Assembly (NCBI GenBank): GCA_020746105.1 | Contig: CM036617.1 | Location: forward strand, 162,076,912-162,140,911 | Reading direction: 5' to 3' | DNA length: 64,000 nt | Source of the DNA: Trogon surrucura | Lineage: Eukaryota > Chordata > Aves > Trogoniformes > Trogonidae | Shown: positions 1 to 10,560 of the stretch, in pieces | Layout of the letters: the number at the start of each line of letters is the position of its first letter | How positions within the stretch are numbered: the stretch's first letter is position 1 | Notes under the pieces: model-generated | What the model saw: only the letters and a program-made list of their open reading frames with translations | The model's database searches: none | Told to the model about the DNA's origin: nothing | Position numbers and translations under genes: made by a program

Positions 1-599
1 CCAGACCTACTTTAAGTGGTGGTGCAAGTCTCCCAGCTGGAAGCAATTTCTGAAGGAAAAGGATGTCTCTGGGGGAGCCTGGGACTTTCAGGGAGATTTG
101 TGTGAGCGTGATGCCATAGGCACGTGTGTGGGACAGCTGTTTGAGTGTTAGACTTGAGTTGCACTTGGAAATGAGAGGGCAGTGGCCTATGAGCTGGAGT
201 TTTTCTGAGAAGCTGTCTTTTCACAGATTTGTATTCAGCTATGAGAAGTGCTTTATATCTTATCTCCCAAAACAAAAAAAGTGAAGGAAGATGGACCAAA
301 ACAGTAGAAGCTGTAGTAATATGATCAAATGTCTACAAAAGTTCACTGATTTGTGAGAGGAAAATTGAGCAAGCAGGTAATGAGAACACAGTAGACAACT
401 TCATCTCATTTGTACTATCAACCCTGTGTTTTATGGGCAAAAAATTGTTTCATGCATCCGAGAAACCCATGTTAGTCTTGTTCATTAGAGCTGGACAAAT
501 GCAGAAAGGGTGAACTAATTAGTGGAAAAAAGACCAACACTGTGTGAAAAGGGTGAGTGACTGTCTTTGCATATTACCTACAGTTTGTAGGTAACACTT
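1..599. other. No gene or repeat recognised
   Basis: The sequence is ordinary AT-leaning unique DNA. Open frames are short, overlap on both strands and have no recognisable domain. I see no tandem repeat, retroelement tail or CpG cluster until about position 600. Confidence 0.5.
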
Positions 600-692
600 C
601 GAGACCACAGTGGGGATTGCGACCCTGCTTTGCTAAGTGTCTACGCACTCGTGACAACCGGACCGGTCGGTCTCTGCCTCAAAAGAGTTTCC
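600..692 (-). repeat. MIR/L2-type SINE/LINE 3' fragment, old
   Basis: The plus strand carries, in order, a stretch like 'gtggggattgcgaccctg', then 'tttgctaagtg', then 'tctctgcctcaaaagagttt'. This follows the order found in antisense copies of MIR/L2-type amniote repeats: the 'attgtgctaggcgctgtac' block, then 'agtccctgccccaaagagctt'. The element would therefore lie on the minus strand. It is diverged and short, and no insertion boundary is visible. Several CpGs survive between 600 and 700, which is unusual for an old repeat. The assignment rests on recalled consensus structure. Confidence 0.5.
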
Positions 693-2289
693 CAGTTGCG
701 TCAGTGTATGTGTTAAAGGAAGGTGATGCCAGACTATGTGGAGCCAGCTAAAGGAAATGCGTGCAATGGTATTTGGTGTTTCTCTGCAAAGAACAAACAA
801 GTGGTTTTACATGTCTGCCTTCAGCCATGAGAGGGCAGGAGCCATCTTCACTAGAGAACAGAGGACAAGCTTGTTGCTGCTCTGTTTTACACTGTTTAGA
901 TAGTTTTGTGTAAGCGCCAGCCGTAGCATAAGCCAAAGATGCAGCCACATCCTGGTGCAGAAAAGCTCTTGAGAACTGCATGGGTTGTGGGGAAGGTGAA
1001 AAGTGCAACTAGTTTGACCTGTGACCATTTCTAGATGCCTGAATAATAAGAAAAAAAGACCTGATCTTTGCTTCTCCTTTTGCTGAATGCCAAATACCCC
1101 TAATCCTCTTCCCTTTTGCTATGGTGAGGGCTGTGCTCTCACTGTTCAGGGACCACTGAGAAAAGGTGTGGAGGAAGATGACGGTGGTCTGTGGGGTGGG
1201 AGGGTAAGGAAAAAAAACCCCAAACAAACACAAGGGGGAAATGTAAAGGCAACCATTGCACGTCATCCAGGAGGAGCAGCCTTGCTCTGAGGTGTGTTGT
1301 TCTCCTCTATGTGTGAGTGGGGCTGCCTGAGGTGCTGGCTGCTCCTGGCACAGCAGGGCAGGGTGAGGTGGTAGGAAAGCCCCAGAGGCAGTGGGGAGGG
1401 GGGAGAGGGGAGCACCTCATGTAAGGGCATCCTCTAGGCTGGGCACAGCTTGCCAAATACTGGGGGGGAGCAATACAGGCCATGTTGGGGCTGGGTACTT
1501 GTGTTGCACAGATAAGAGCTGCGCTGGCCTGAATGACATCAAGTGAGAGAGTCCCACCCCGATGAGATGATCGCAGGAGGGACTGCATGGGCAGGTGACG
1601 CGCCGTGTTACGACATATTCTCCCGGATCCTTTTGGCAATGGGAAAAGACAAAAGCCATTATATAATGACCTACTTGGAACGAGGATATTTGTGGGAACT
1701 GAAACAAAGTGCTGCATTTGTGCAACAGATGTCCTTGGGCCTTTGCATCCTCAACCCAGGATCATTTGTCCCAGAGGCAGAGTAAGGGATGCTGTCTCCG
1801 TTTCCGGACTGGAATTAGACTGTATTGTTATTGCTAGAAAGAAGCTTTATGCTTGTCTCCTTAAATGGGATTTTTCCCCAAGAATACAGTGTGCTATGGA
1901 AAGGAAGGGTCCATTTCTTCCTCCCCTCCATCACCACCTCCTTATGGGAAACACTTGAACGTGTTTTCTCCAATGGATGTGAGGATTTTGGCTGGGTAAG
2001 TAAAGGAGGGTCTCAGTGAGGAGGCAAGGTAAGAAATGAAAACCAAAGATGACTCCCACAGTGCTACACCACTGCACCATTCTCGGAAAACAGCTCTGCC
2101 ATCTTCCCTGACCTGTGGTGAAGTCCTCCCCATGGACTTGTCACAGAAAGCACCTCACAAAGGTCCCCTTTTAGGAAATCACAGCCTTACTTCCCACCAG
2201 ACATCAAAATAATCACCACAGCAAAGCTGAAATCTGAGCCATCGTTTGTTAATTGTTAGAGACGGCCAAATTTGACAAAATAACAGCCG
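693..2289. other. No gene seen; one G-rich tract
   Basis: No coding exon is supported; the open frames here are short, overlapping and of low-complexity composition. At about 1392-1410 there are three G runs (4, 6 and 4 bases) separated by A or AGA, and another G7 run lies near 1462. These could form local G-rich secondary structure, but I see no promoter context such as a CpG island. Confidence 0.45.
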
Positions 2290-2450
2290 TGTCCTGGGTT
2301 AACGCTGGTTTAGCCCAGGGTATGGTTATTACTTCATAAACAGGAAGCACCCAAGTTACAGTCAAATTCGATTTATTTTCCTGCCTTATCTATCAAGCCC
2401 ACCATTTTATTAGCTTTCTACTTTTAAATTTTATATAATTCATTTCCTCC
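2290..2450 (-). repeat. Possible LTR 3' end with terminal palindrome (weak)
   Basis: At 2290 the plus strand begins TGTCCTGGG. Within 2293-2319, 'cctgggttaa' is mirrored by 'tttagcccagg', giving an imperfect hairpin with 10-11 bp arms. Avian LTRs often end with a similar CCAGGACA in the sense direction, so this could be the 3' edge of a minus-strand LTR. An AATAAA on the minus strand near 2371-2377 and a TATATAA-like string near 2430-2436 would fit a U3/R/U5 order, but they are only about 60 bp apart. The other boundary is not visible. It may be chance. Confidence 0.25.
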
Positions 2451-4071
2451 TGCTTTGTAACCCTTTTACATGTCAATAAAATACCCATTCTCCTAACAGG
2501 AGAAGAAACCATAGAGATAACCAAAGCCAGGGTGGATGTAGAGTGACACCAGAGGGCATTATTTAAAAAGGGACTATTAAAAATCATTCCAGAGCAAACA
2601 GTTACCAATTTACCTAATAAGGGATAAATCTGTCTTCTAAAAGGGCAGGTTGGCCAATGCATGAATCTGAGAAAAGAAGTTGGAAAGAGATGAACAGGAA
2701 GCCATTTTTTTCCCTCTCTTATTTTTTTGCAACCTTCTTAGGATAAATGCAATATCCCATTAGCTGCCTAGAGGAGTGCAAACAGTGAGTGCAAACACAG
2801 CCCCTGCCCTAGCAGCCTGTTTGCTTAGCTGTGCTGGCTGTTTGAGCAGCAATAGACTCATTCTGGAGCCATCAGCTCCTGTTTGCTGTAGCGTTTTAGT
2901 GACCTGTTGTGAAGAGTTTGGGCCAGTGTGTTGACAAATGCCTTTTCTGAGTAAGAAAGCTCCCTGGGACAGTCCTTGCTTCCCTTCTGGCTCTATTCTC
3001 TAACCCAGGCACTGGCTATGCCCTAGGAAGCTCCCTGTTGCTGCACTGGAGAGGGGAGTTCAGCTGGATCCCTGGGGACATGCTCACAAAAATATGATCA
3101 TCCCTTTGCCCTGTGATGGCACCTCAGAGGCTGATGCTATCTGACCTGCAGCTGGTGCCTATTCCAGTCCTCAGCCTCCCCAAGAGACACTGATCTTCCT
3201 GCACTTGGCTGGAGAGCAGTCCAAGGGACATATCAGGAAGAAACGCTTCTGCCCCATCCCTGCTGTGGACCTTCTTTTAAGGCCCTCCTGAAAGACACAG
3301 TTTTGGAACATTGGTTCTGACACTATTAAAAACTCACCATGGATATTCCCCAGGCAGTCTGAACCACCCTTGAGATCTGTGTGAGCACAGGTTCCTGCGG
3401 TGAGGGACCTGGGTAGAAATTTCTACTTCCTCTGTCTCGTAGTTCCTGAATCTGCTTCCTCCTGTGTGTCCCAGTTGTTCCTGGACACCAGGGTCCCAGG
3501 ACTATGGCACTGCTCTTTCATCTTTTGCCTAAGCCCTGCAAGATATTGCCTCAGAGTCTCCTTTTGCCTTCATCACTTACGTGGCCACATGAAAAAACAG
3601 TCAGTCACGCAAAGTGGCACAATTATAGCAGTCTGCTAGGGCTGCCCTTATCTTGCCTCTCTGGGTGTCATCCAGAGTTAACTCTGCCTTACAGGTTAAA
3701 CCCAAACCACTTAGGTGATGGCTTGCAGAAGCAGTTTCTGTGTCCAAACTGGAGTTAGAGGCAGGTTCAAGCTGGAAGGTTGTGTCCAAACATGGGCCAG
3801 GGCTGGGCTTGGCAATGTGGTGTTTAACCGAGTCTTGGTAGGCTTGTGAAAATGCACTCTCTGTGTGTTTTCCTCCAGAGAAATTGGCATGGCTACACAA
3901 AACTTGTGATTTTTCTTCCATGTTGATCTGTGCTTATCCTTTCTGTGGCGACTTTACCATTTTGGGACAGTGGGTCTTCAGGAATTGCTCTGTACAGAGG
4001 GTTTCCTGAGTCTTTCCTTCCCTCTACCCCAAATTATACTCCCATTCTCAGAAATTACCTGATCCAACCAA
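2451..4071. other. No gene or clear repeat recognised
   Basis: This is unique-looking sequence. The minus-strand open frame at 2393-2662 (89 codons), which begins in the preceding interval, matches no family I know and has no supporting context. Confidence 0.45.
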
Positions 4072-4257
4072 CCCATAGAATCATAGAATGGCCTAGGCTG
4101 GAAGGGACCTCAGAGATAATTTAATCCAACCTCCCTGTCGTGGGCAGGGACACCACCTCTGGACTAGGTCAGGCAACACATGAGAACCAAACGGGAATTG
4201 AACCCGCGACCTTTGGTGTTTCAAGCACCACGCTCAACCCACTGAGCTAAACCGGCC
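4072..4257 (-). mobile_element. tRNA-headed SINE with CR1 tail (TguSINE1-like)
   Basis: Read on the minus strand, the element starts at about 4257 with a tRNA-Ile-like head: GGCCGGTTTAGCTCAG, then A- and B-box-like segments ending GGTTCAATTCC. It continues into a CR1-type 3' region containing the antisense of 'ggctggaagggacctcagag' and closes at about 4074-4089 with the repeated ATTCTATG tail used by CR1 reverse transcriptase. This tRNA-plus-CR1 design is the one described for passerine SINEs such as TguSINE1. Such elements encode no protein and depend on CR1 enzymes for copying. The well-kept boxes and tail suggest a fairly young, near full-length copy of about 185 bp. Assignment to the exact named family is by memory. 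Confidence 0.85.
4184..4257 (-). pseudogene. tRNA-Ile-derived SINE head (tRNA-like, not a tRNA gene)
   Basis: A cloverleaf can be traced on the minus strand. The D arm contains GGTTTAGCTCAGTGGGTTGAGC. The anticodon arm TGGTG-CTTGAAA-CACCA is perfectly paired, and the T arm is GCGGG-TTCAATT-CCCGT. The loop places TGA where tRNA-Ile would have AAT, and the 3' acceptor strand pairs poorly with GGCCGGT. There is one extra base between the anticodon arm and T arm. The direct join to a CR1 tail shows that it is the promoter-bearing head of a SINE. A tRNA scanner may report it. Confidence 0.8.
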
Positions 4258-5732
4258 CTCATATTCAGTTTAAGCCTAACTGTGATCCACCTCAAAATAA
4301 TAAAGACACAACAAAGTCTGCATTTCCTTATTATCCTAACACTGAAATTCTCCAGATGTTACGCTGCCTTTAGTGCACTAAAACCTATAATCCATACTTC
4401 CTAGCAAAGAGCTTCTCTCAGCCCCTGGTCTTGGCAGCTTTGATTGCTAGTGCCCTGGATCAGTTTCTGGTTTCTGTGTCCAGCAAAAGCTTGCAGACTG
4501 ATGTGCAAGAAATAGGGATGCTTTTACTATTTTCAAGATGGGTGGTACCTCCTTGTTCATGAGTCAGTGGGAACACAGTGATTGGGCTACTCTGTTGTGA
4601 ATGTTACATGTCAAGTCATTATTTGCCCTCTGTAAAAGAAAATATTTGTTCCTTGACAAACTGAGGCAGCCTTTTCCCCTTCCTTTCCTCTTTAGCACAC
4701 TGGATTTTCAAAGCTCTCACTTTTGGAACATTCTATTTCCAGTCTCAAGAGAGACAAGGTGACGAGCTGTCCTTCCTGATAAAAAGCTTGCGGTATTTTT
4801 ACATTACAGAGTGGCTCTGTTTAGTTTGTGCTATATTTATATCAGGGGAAAAAAAAAAAAAAAAGTAGAGAAGTCTTTCCCATCCAGTAAGAGAGAAAAT
4901 AACTCTGACCACATTATTGTGAACAACAAGTTTTTCTTCTACAATGTAGTAAATTCATCTATGCCAGGATTTGTGCTGGGGAGGTGTTTTCATAATTACG
5001 GGACAGGAGGGGACTCTTAAACTGGCCTAATTAGAGAGGTTTAAAAATAAAGTAAGAGTAGCAAAATATATGTATTTATTAAATTCATATAAAGCCACAT
5101 GAATATATACTGTTTTTCCTCTCTTTGCAGATCTGGCAGTTCTTTCCTTCTCATGATCTGATCAGGAAGAGGTGAAGAGGCTCTTTGAGTGAATTTGCAG
5201 TGCTGGGCTCTGTTCCTAGGGCAGTTTAGGGTCACGTTAGCACACAAATAGCAGATATTAACACACTCAGAGCTTTATTCTTTTCCATGGGCTCTGGCAT
5301 TATGAGATCCGGAGTCAGGAAGAAGTGTTAGCCCTTTCTCACTGTAGTGCTCACCCTATTAAGCAGAGACCCCCCCAATAATTTCTGGGGTAGGTAGGCT
5401 CAAACTGCAGAATGCTTAGAAAAGTCTTGACCTCTTAGGAACTGCTGGGCGAACAACAGTTCAATTCTGCATGGAGAAGGATGTGTCCTCTCAGTGTCAG
5501 TCCATGGTTTCCCTGGAAGAGCCCTTGAGTACTGTTGACTCTAGAAACCTGGGTAATTTAAATACAACATGGGAAAGGTCTTTCTCTGCTGACTCCATTG
5601 TAAACCATTGCCTAAGCAGTATTTCCACAGATATTTTATTTGTATTGATACTATATTGGACGAGCAGCACACAGAACACTTTTTACGATCTTCCAGTGCC
5701 AGCCAAATATGATGTGACTTCAAATTTTGTAA
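4258..5732. other. No gene seen; A16 homopolymer
   Basis: The only regular structure is an A16 run at 4849-4864. It is not preceded by a recognisable retroposed gene or SINE body. Open frames are short and low in complexity. Confidence 0.5.
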
Positions 5733-5805
5733 GGGAGATAATGATGATCATAGGGCTGAGAGGCATATGTCCCATTTTCAGACGAGAAGACTGTCTGAGG
5801 CCCTT
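5733..5805 (-). repeat. MIR-like fragment (weak)
   Basis: The plus strand reads 'gataatgatgatcat', then 'cccattttcagacgagaaga', then 'ctgtctgaggc'. This parallels the antisense MIR order of an 'attatcatccccattttacagatgag' block followed by 'aactgaggca'. The fragment is short and diverged, so it could be coincidence. Confidence 0.35.
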
Positions 5806-6488
5806 TTGTCTTTCTGGGTGAAGACTATTCCTGGTGTCTCTGATCAAGTCACTAGAGGGGCTGTTGATTCGGGATTTCTCAATGGAAATTTCAAAAGATG
5901 CCTTTTACTGCAAACTTCTTTTCTTCAGCTCCACCTGCTTCTTACATGCACACATTACTTAGCAAAAGCATTTCTATCACTAATGGTATGTTGCCACCCC
6001 TTTGGATTCTCACCTTGAATACTAAGAGTTCCTCTTCTAAGCTAAAGACAGTCAATAGACCCTGTTTCTTACAAGTCCTAACATGGTTATTTTTTATTTT
6101 AGCTTTGAGGATTCTCTGTTCAACCCTCTGATTAAAAAATGTGGTGAGAAGATTTTGTGAAAATGTTGTGAAAACAAACGATTAGTGAAAATGAAAGTCT
6201 GACTATTATAATTATGTTCTTTTAGTCATTATTACAAAATAATAAACAATCGGCACTTGAGAGTGCCAAGAGCCTTGTGAACATGAATTAGGAATAAGTG
6301 TCAGGTAATCGTTATAATCCCTCTGGTCCATAACACAGAGAAACTGAAGAACTGTGAAATGGCACAAATCTCCCTGCAAGTCAATGATGGAGCTCTTTGG
6401 AGTAAAGGTCTTTTCTGTGTCCAGAGTTTTTCTGACTCAGTACAAATAAGAATAACAATGCCTGGACTTCCCATCTCTGCTCATTTTT
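5806..6488. other. No gene or repeat recognised
   Basis: AT-rich unique sequence. No domain, retroelement tail or tandem structure is visible. Confidence 0.45.
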
Positions 6489-6780
6489 CTAAGTCTTGGT
6501 GCCTCCCATTACATGTGATGTTATCATTATTAACAAGAAAAATATAAATACTTCCTTGGCAATTTCTCCCGGTAGTGAGATTGTAATTCGAATGCTCATA
6601 TCCTTTGAAGCACCCATGACAGGTACAAATACATGGCTTGCTATCTTGGCATCGTTTGTTGCAGTAGGCACTACTTTTAATACTTACATGTGTACTTTGG
6701 CTAATAGGTTGATTATTTTATCCTTTGTTTCTTCAGTCACTGCTTTTATACAATACATGACCTGATGCAGGTGCTTTATT
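6489..6780 (-). other. Segment open on both strands; unrecognised
   Basis: On the minus strand one frame runs about 97 codons with a single stop at 6684-6686. On the plus strand 6496-6765 is open for 89 codons. The minus-strand product contains a charged stretch read from 'AVTEETKDKIINLLAKV' followed by a hydrophobic segment. I recognise no family. The internal stop overlaps a GTAAGTA string on the minus strand, which resembles a splice donor, and an AG-ending tract near 6768 could act as an acceptor. That would define a small exon of about 80 bp. It is equally possible that low stop-codon density explains everything. Confidence 0.2.
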
Positions 6781-9700
6781 AATATTTACTTTCTTACAGT
6801 CATCTAAATGAAAAGCAAACCTTTCTCTTTTCATATTACGTATGTTTTAGAGCTAAAGACCTGCTATTTCCTGCTATTATCTCTACTTCTGAAGACCAAT
6901 ACAAAGAAATTCTTTAGCTCACTGTAATCTCCTTATCATCACTGGTTACTGCTTTTACATTATGATGGTTAAAACCGCCATTAGGTCTCCTGGAAACCTC
7001 CCTCTTTTGAATTACTTAATTGGAGGTTTGATTTTATTTTTAACTTTTAAGTATTACTTTTCTAGTATACGCGTAGTTCTGTTTATCTGTATTTCTCCTG
7101 ACATTATCTGTTTGGGTTTTTTTCTGTCAGTCCCACCTGGGCTTGAACTCTATTGTTTTAAAAATAACATGAAACAAATTCCTGGTACTTGTACTTGAAA
7201 TCAACTGACTTGTTCTTATTTTATTTTCACTTTCTGTCTTCTCTTTTTGCTCTGTGCAGTGAAATGCAGTGGGACTTCAAGAAGATTAATTCAATCAGTC
7301 TCAACTTTCCTTCAGGCTGCTTGTGGCTGGAGAAGGACCTAAACTAAATCCATGAGGTCAATAACCCTTCCTTCCTGTACCTTCCCCATCTACTGAACAG
7401 AGCAATGTTGAACCTCTATGCTCAAATCCACGTCCAGACTTTGCTATAGTCCCTTATTTCATAATGGACCAAAGTAAACTTGGCCTCAGACCAATTCTTT
7501 CTTCTAAGATGCTGGCTGTCAGCCTATCTTCAGCTGGAATGACTTCCTACGTACCCACCTCATACCACTGTGTAAAATTGTGCCTGGAATTTGAGCAGAA
7601 ACTCTCTTCCCCTGTAACTTATGATACCAAAAATCAACGTCATTAGAGAATAAACTGGGAAGGAAAGTGAGAAGTGGAAGAAGGTCTGGTGTCTGGTGCA
7701 GAAGACAATAACTGAATACTCTGCTGAGAGTTTTGTCTGGAGATACTGTTAAGACTGGAGTGCTTTTCTCTGATTTGGCCCTCATTTCTGTAGCTCCTGA
7801 GGGTCCTTTGTGCACAAGAGAGACACATGAAGCCCTCCCTACATTACAAGTGAAATTGCAGGGTCTCAGGGAACTTAAAATGACTTCTCAAGGAGAAGTT
7901 TCTTCCTCCTGGTTTGTCCTGGTTAGATTTTGCTAACGAAATCCTTCCTAGGCACGTGTTCCATGGCTCATTCTATAAGCAACTCTAGGCTCTCCACATG
8001 TACTCTAATTCAATGATACCTCTGCCTGTTTAACATACGCAGCACCAATATTTTAACAAACATTTCCTGCTTATTTAAATGTTTGTTCTTTGATGGTGAA
8101 AGCCAACTCGACCACTAGCCCAGAGTTCTGAGCCCACTTCCTCTTGGGCAGCTACCGTCCAGACAGGGGAATGTTGCAGTCAAAGCGAGGAAGATTACGA
8201 GAGCTTCCATGTGCCATCCAGAAAGCCAGAAAGGGCTTCTGTTTCCAGAGCACAAGCAAACAAGCTGTACCAAGTTTAAGTTTGGCGTACCTATATATAA
8301 TTTTCAGGCAAAGATTGAGACTGGGAGAAGGTCTGACTGCTCTAGGGAAGCAATGTGACAGGGGTATCAGTTACAAAATGTATGTACCACTCCTTTGGAT
8401 TCAGGGATGATACATCATAATCTACTTCTGAACAAATCAAGTTTTAGAGAGAGAGAGGATATGTTTTTTTTTAAATGGTATATGCAAGAAAGAGAAGGCT
8501 AAAGTGCAGCAGGAATATACTGGTGATGCCTCACTGAAAAGGGAGCCCGGTCACCCCAAGAAACAGGGACTGCTAATTCACTGAGGGAATAAAGATCCCA
8601 GAGAGCCTGGGAAAAACAAACAGGTCCTTCTGGGGAGTGAACTGTTTTTCAGGATTCCTTGGCAGGCAACCAGCCACTCTGCTTTGTGAGGTCTTATTCT
8701 TCCTTGCAAGGAGGAGAAAAATAACTGAAGGGCTCCCATTTTGTTGAATAAGGTCATCATAATGTGCTCAAAAAGACCAGTGCCACTGCGCCTCATTGTA
8801 AGAGTTATGGGGTGTAGCTGTACATTACAGGTGCTTGAATAAACAACATTGCCACTTTCAGGAGAGGAGAAAATATATAAAAGAAGAGCCTAATGACTTG
8901 AGCCCAGCCAGCTTTTCCCCCACTCTTCACAACCCCCCTTCCCACATCCCTGACAGCCTCCAACCCAGTACCACTGCCTGTCTCCGAGTGCGTGACAGCG
9001 GAAAAAGGCCTTTTCTCCCACAGGAACAGTCAGTGCAACCCAGATAGACTGTGGGGAGGTTTAACCCCTTCGCTGGCTTGCCTCACACTGTGGGTGATCA
9101 TAGGAATGCTGTGCCACATGTATATCTGTGTCCTGATCTATATATATTGTTTCTTTTACTTACCTTCCCCATTCCAGCATGAGCATGTCCCAGCTTGACC
9201 ACTACAGGGAAATTCGGGGTTGTCAGCTGAAAAACAAAAGCAGGAGTTCCTCATTAGCTATTTCTTTCCAGCCATTGTATTTGAAATAGTTTACTTTTAT
9301 TTAGTAGCTTTTATCCCCTTCCTGCATGCTGATGGGAGGATAAAAAGGTCAAATAAAGATTGTCCAGGTGGTAGGACAATACGCAAGTAGCTCTTCACTG
9401 GAACCCATATGATCGGAAATGGAAGCCAGGCAGAATTCCTCAGATCTAACTCACTTTTGCTGCCTGATAGCAGTAGCCTCTAAAACCTTCTTCTTTTTCC
9501 CCATTGCTTTTCCCACCCTGTACATATGGATGTGTATGTGGTCATATGCATGTAAAAAAAGCTGCACCTGCAAGCTTGAGTAAGTGAATACTTTCAGATG
9601 CTGACAACATGTGAATTGTGAGAAAAACAAGGGTTGTTTGTTTTTCTTCCACACAGACTGCTTTGGCCTTTAAAGGAGCATGAGTAGTCCTTCATCAGCT

Positions 9701-10320
9701 CCCATTCCCCTCCCGTCAGCAGTGGTGGGAGCAAGGAGAGAAGGAACAGGGGTCAACCCTTGGGTGCAACTCACAAAGTCCACCTATTCATAAAGCCTCT
9801 TCCTCTCTGCTCTAACTTCAGGGGTAGGTAAAGAGAATAAAAGAAAACAAAGAAGAGTTGGAATCAGCAATAAAAATAGAAAAAAAAATACGTCATGTCT
9901 TCTCCCTGGCTTGTATGGTGTTTACATTGGGCAAGGTCCTACCATCTGAGCCATGCAAGTGCATCTTAGCGCACACGTCAGATTTTACTTGGAAAACTGC
10001 AAGTATCCTCTCTGCCTTCTATTTGTCAACTTCATGCTCATGCAAGGATTCACATGGAGCTATTAGCTGAGAGCTGGATGGCTGGACTGGTAGGAATTGC
10101 ACATGCCAAGAGCAACCAGGATATATACACCACCCTCCCCTACATCCTGGCTGGTCCATTTCTACACCTCTGCTTGACATTCCGCATGATCTTCATCTTG
10201 TCTTGCGCTTCTGATTCTTGCAATCTAAATGCCATCCCTTCGGTACATAACCTGTTATTTTTTATTTGCATATTTCATTTTCTTTAATGGCAATTCTTCT
10301 GAAAGAAACTTTTTTCTTTA
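6781..10320. other. No gene seen; one splice-acceptor-like tract
   Basis: Mostly unique sequence. At about 7203-7259 a long pyrimidine-rich stretch ends in TGTGCAG, a good-looking splice acceptor, but what follows does not read as a recognisable exon. Other open frames are short shadows of each other. Confidence 0.4.
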
Positions 10321-10560
10321 CCTAAATGCCCGAAGGTATGAGCTCTATTCATTAAGCAGTTAACCTGGAGATCTGGCAATGGGAGGGGTTTGCATTTTGC
10401 CAGATAAATAGCTTTCCTATTTATTTAAGTTTCAGAATATAAACAAATTGTTCTTGTACTAATTACCAATTGTCTGTATGGACAGGCAGGCACTACGCCC
10501 TAAAGACGGAATGGTGCTGCAGTCTCCATCTGTGGCAGCTCACTATAAATAACAAAATTA
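10321..10560. other. AT-rich segment with homeodomain-type motifs; possible conserved non-coding element
   Basis: This stretch holds several TAAT/ATTA cores, including 'ctaattaccaattg' near 10459, and 'tcattaagcagttaac' near 10348. It has few CpGs and no open frame of interest. Such composition is common in vertebrate developmental enhancers, but composition alone cannot establish function and I cannot test conservation here. Confidence 0.2.

Noticed and set aside
4184..4257. Stand-alone tRNA gene
   Set aside because: It joins a CR1 tail directly, its acceptor stem pairs poorly and it has an extra base, so it is a SINE head.
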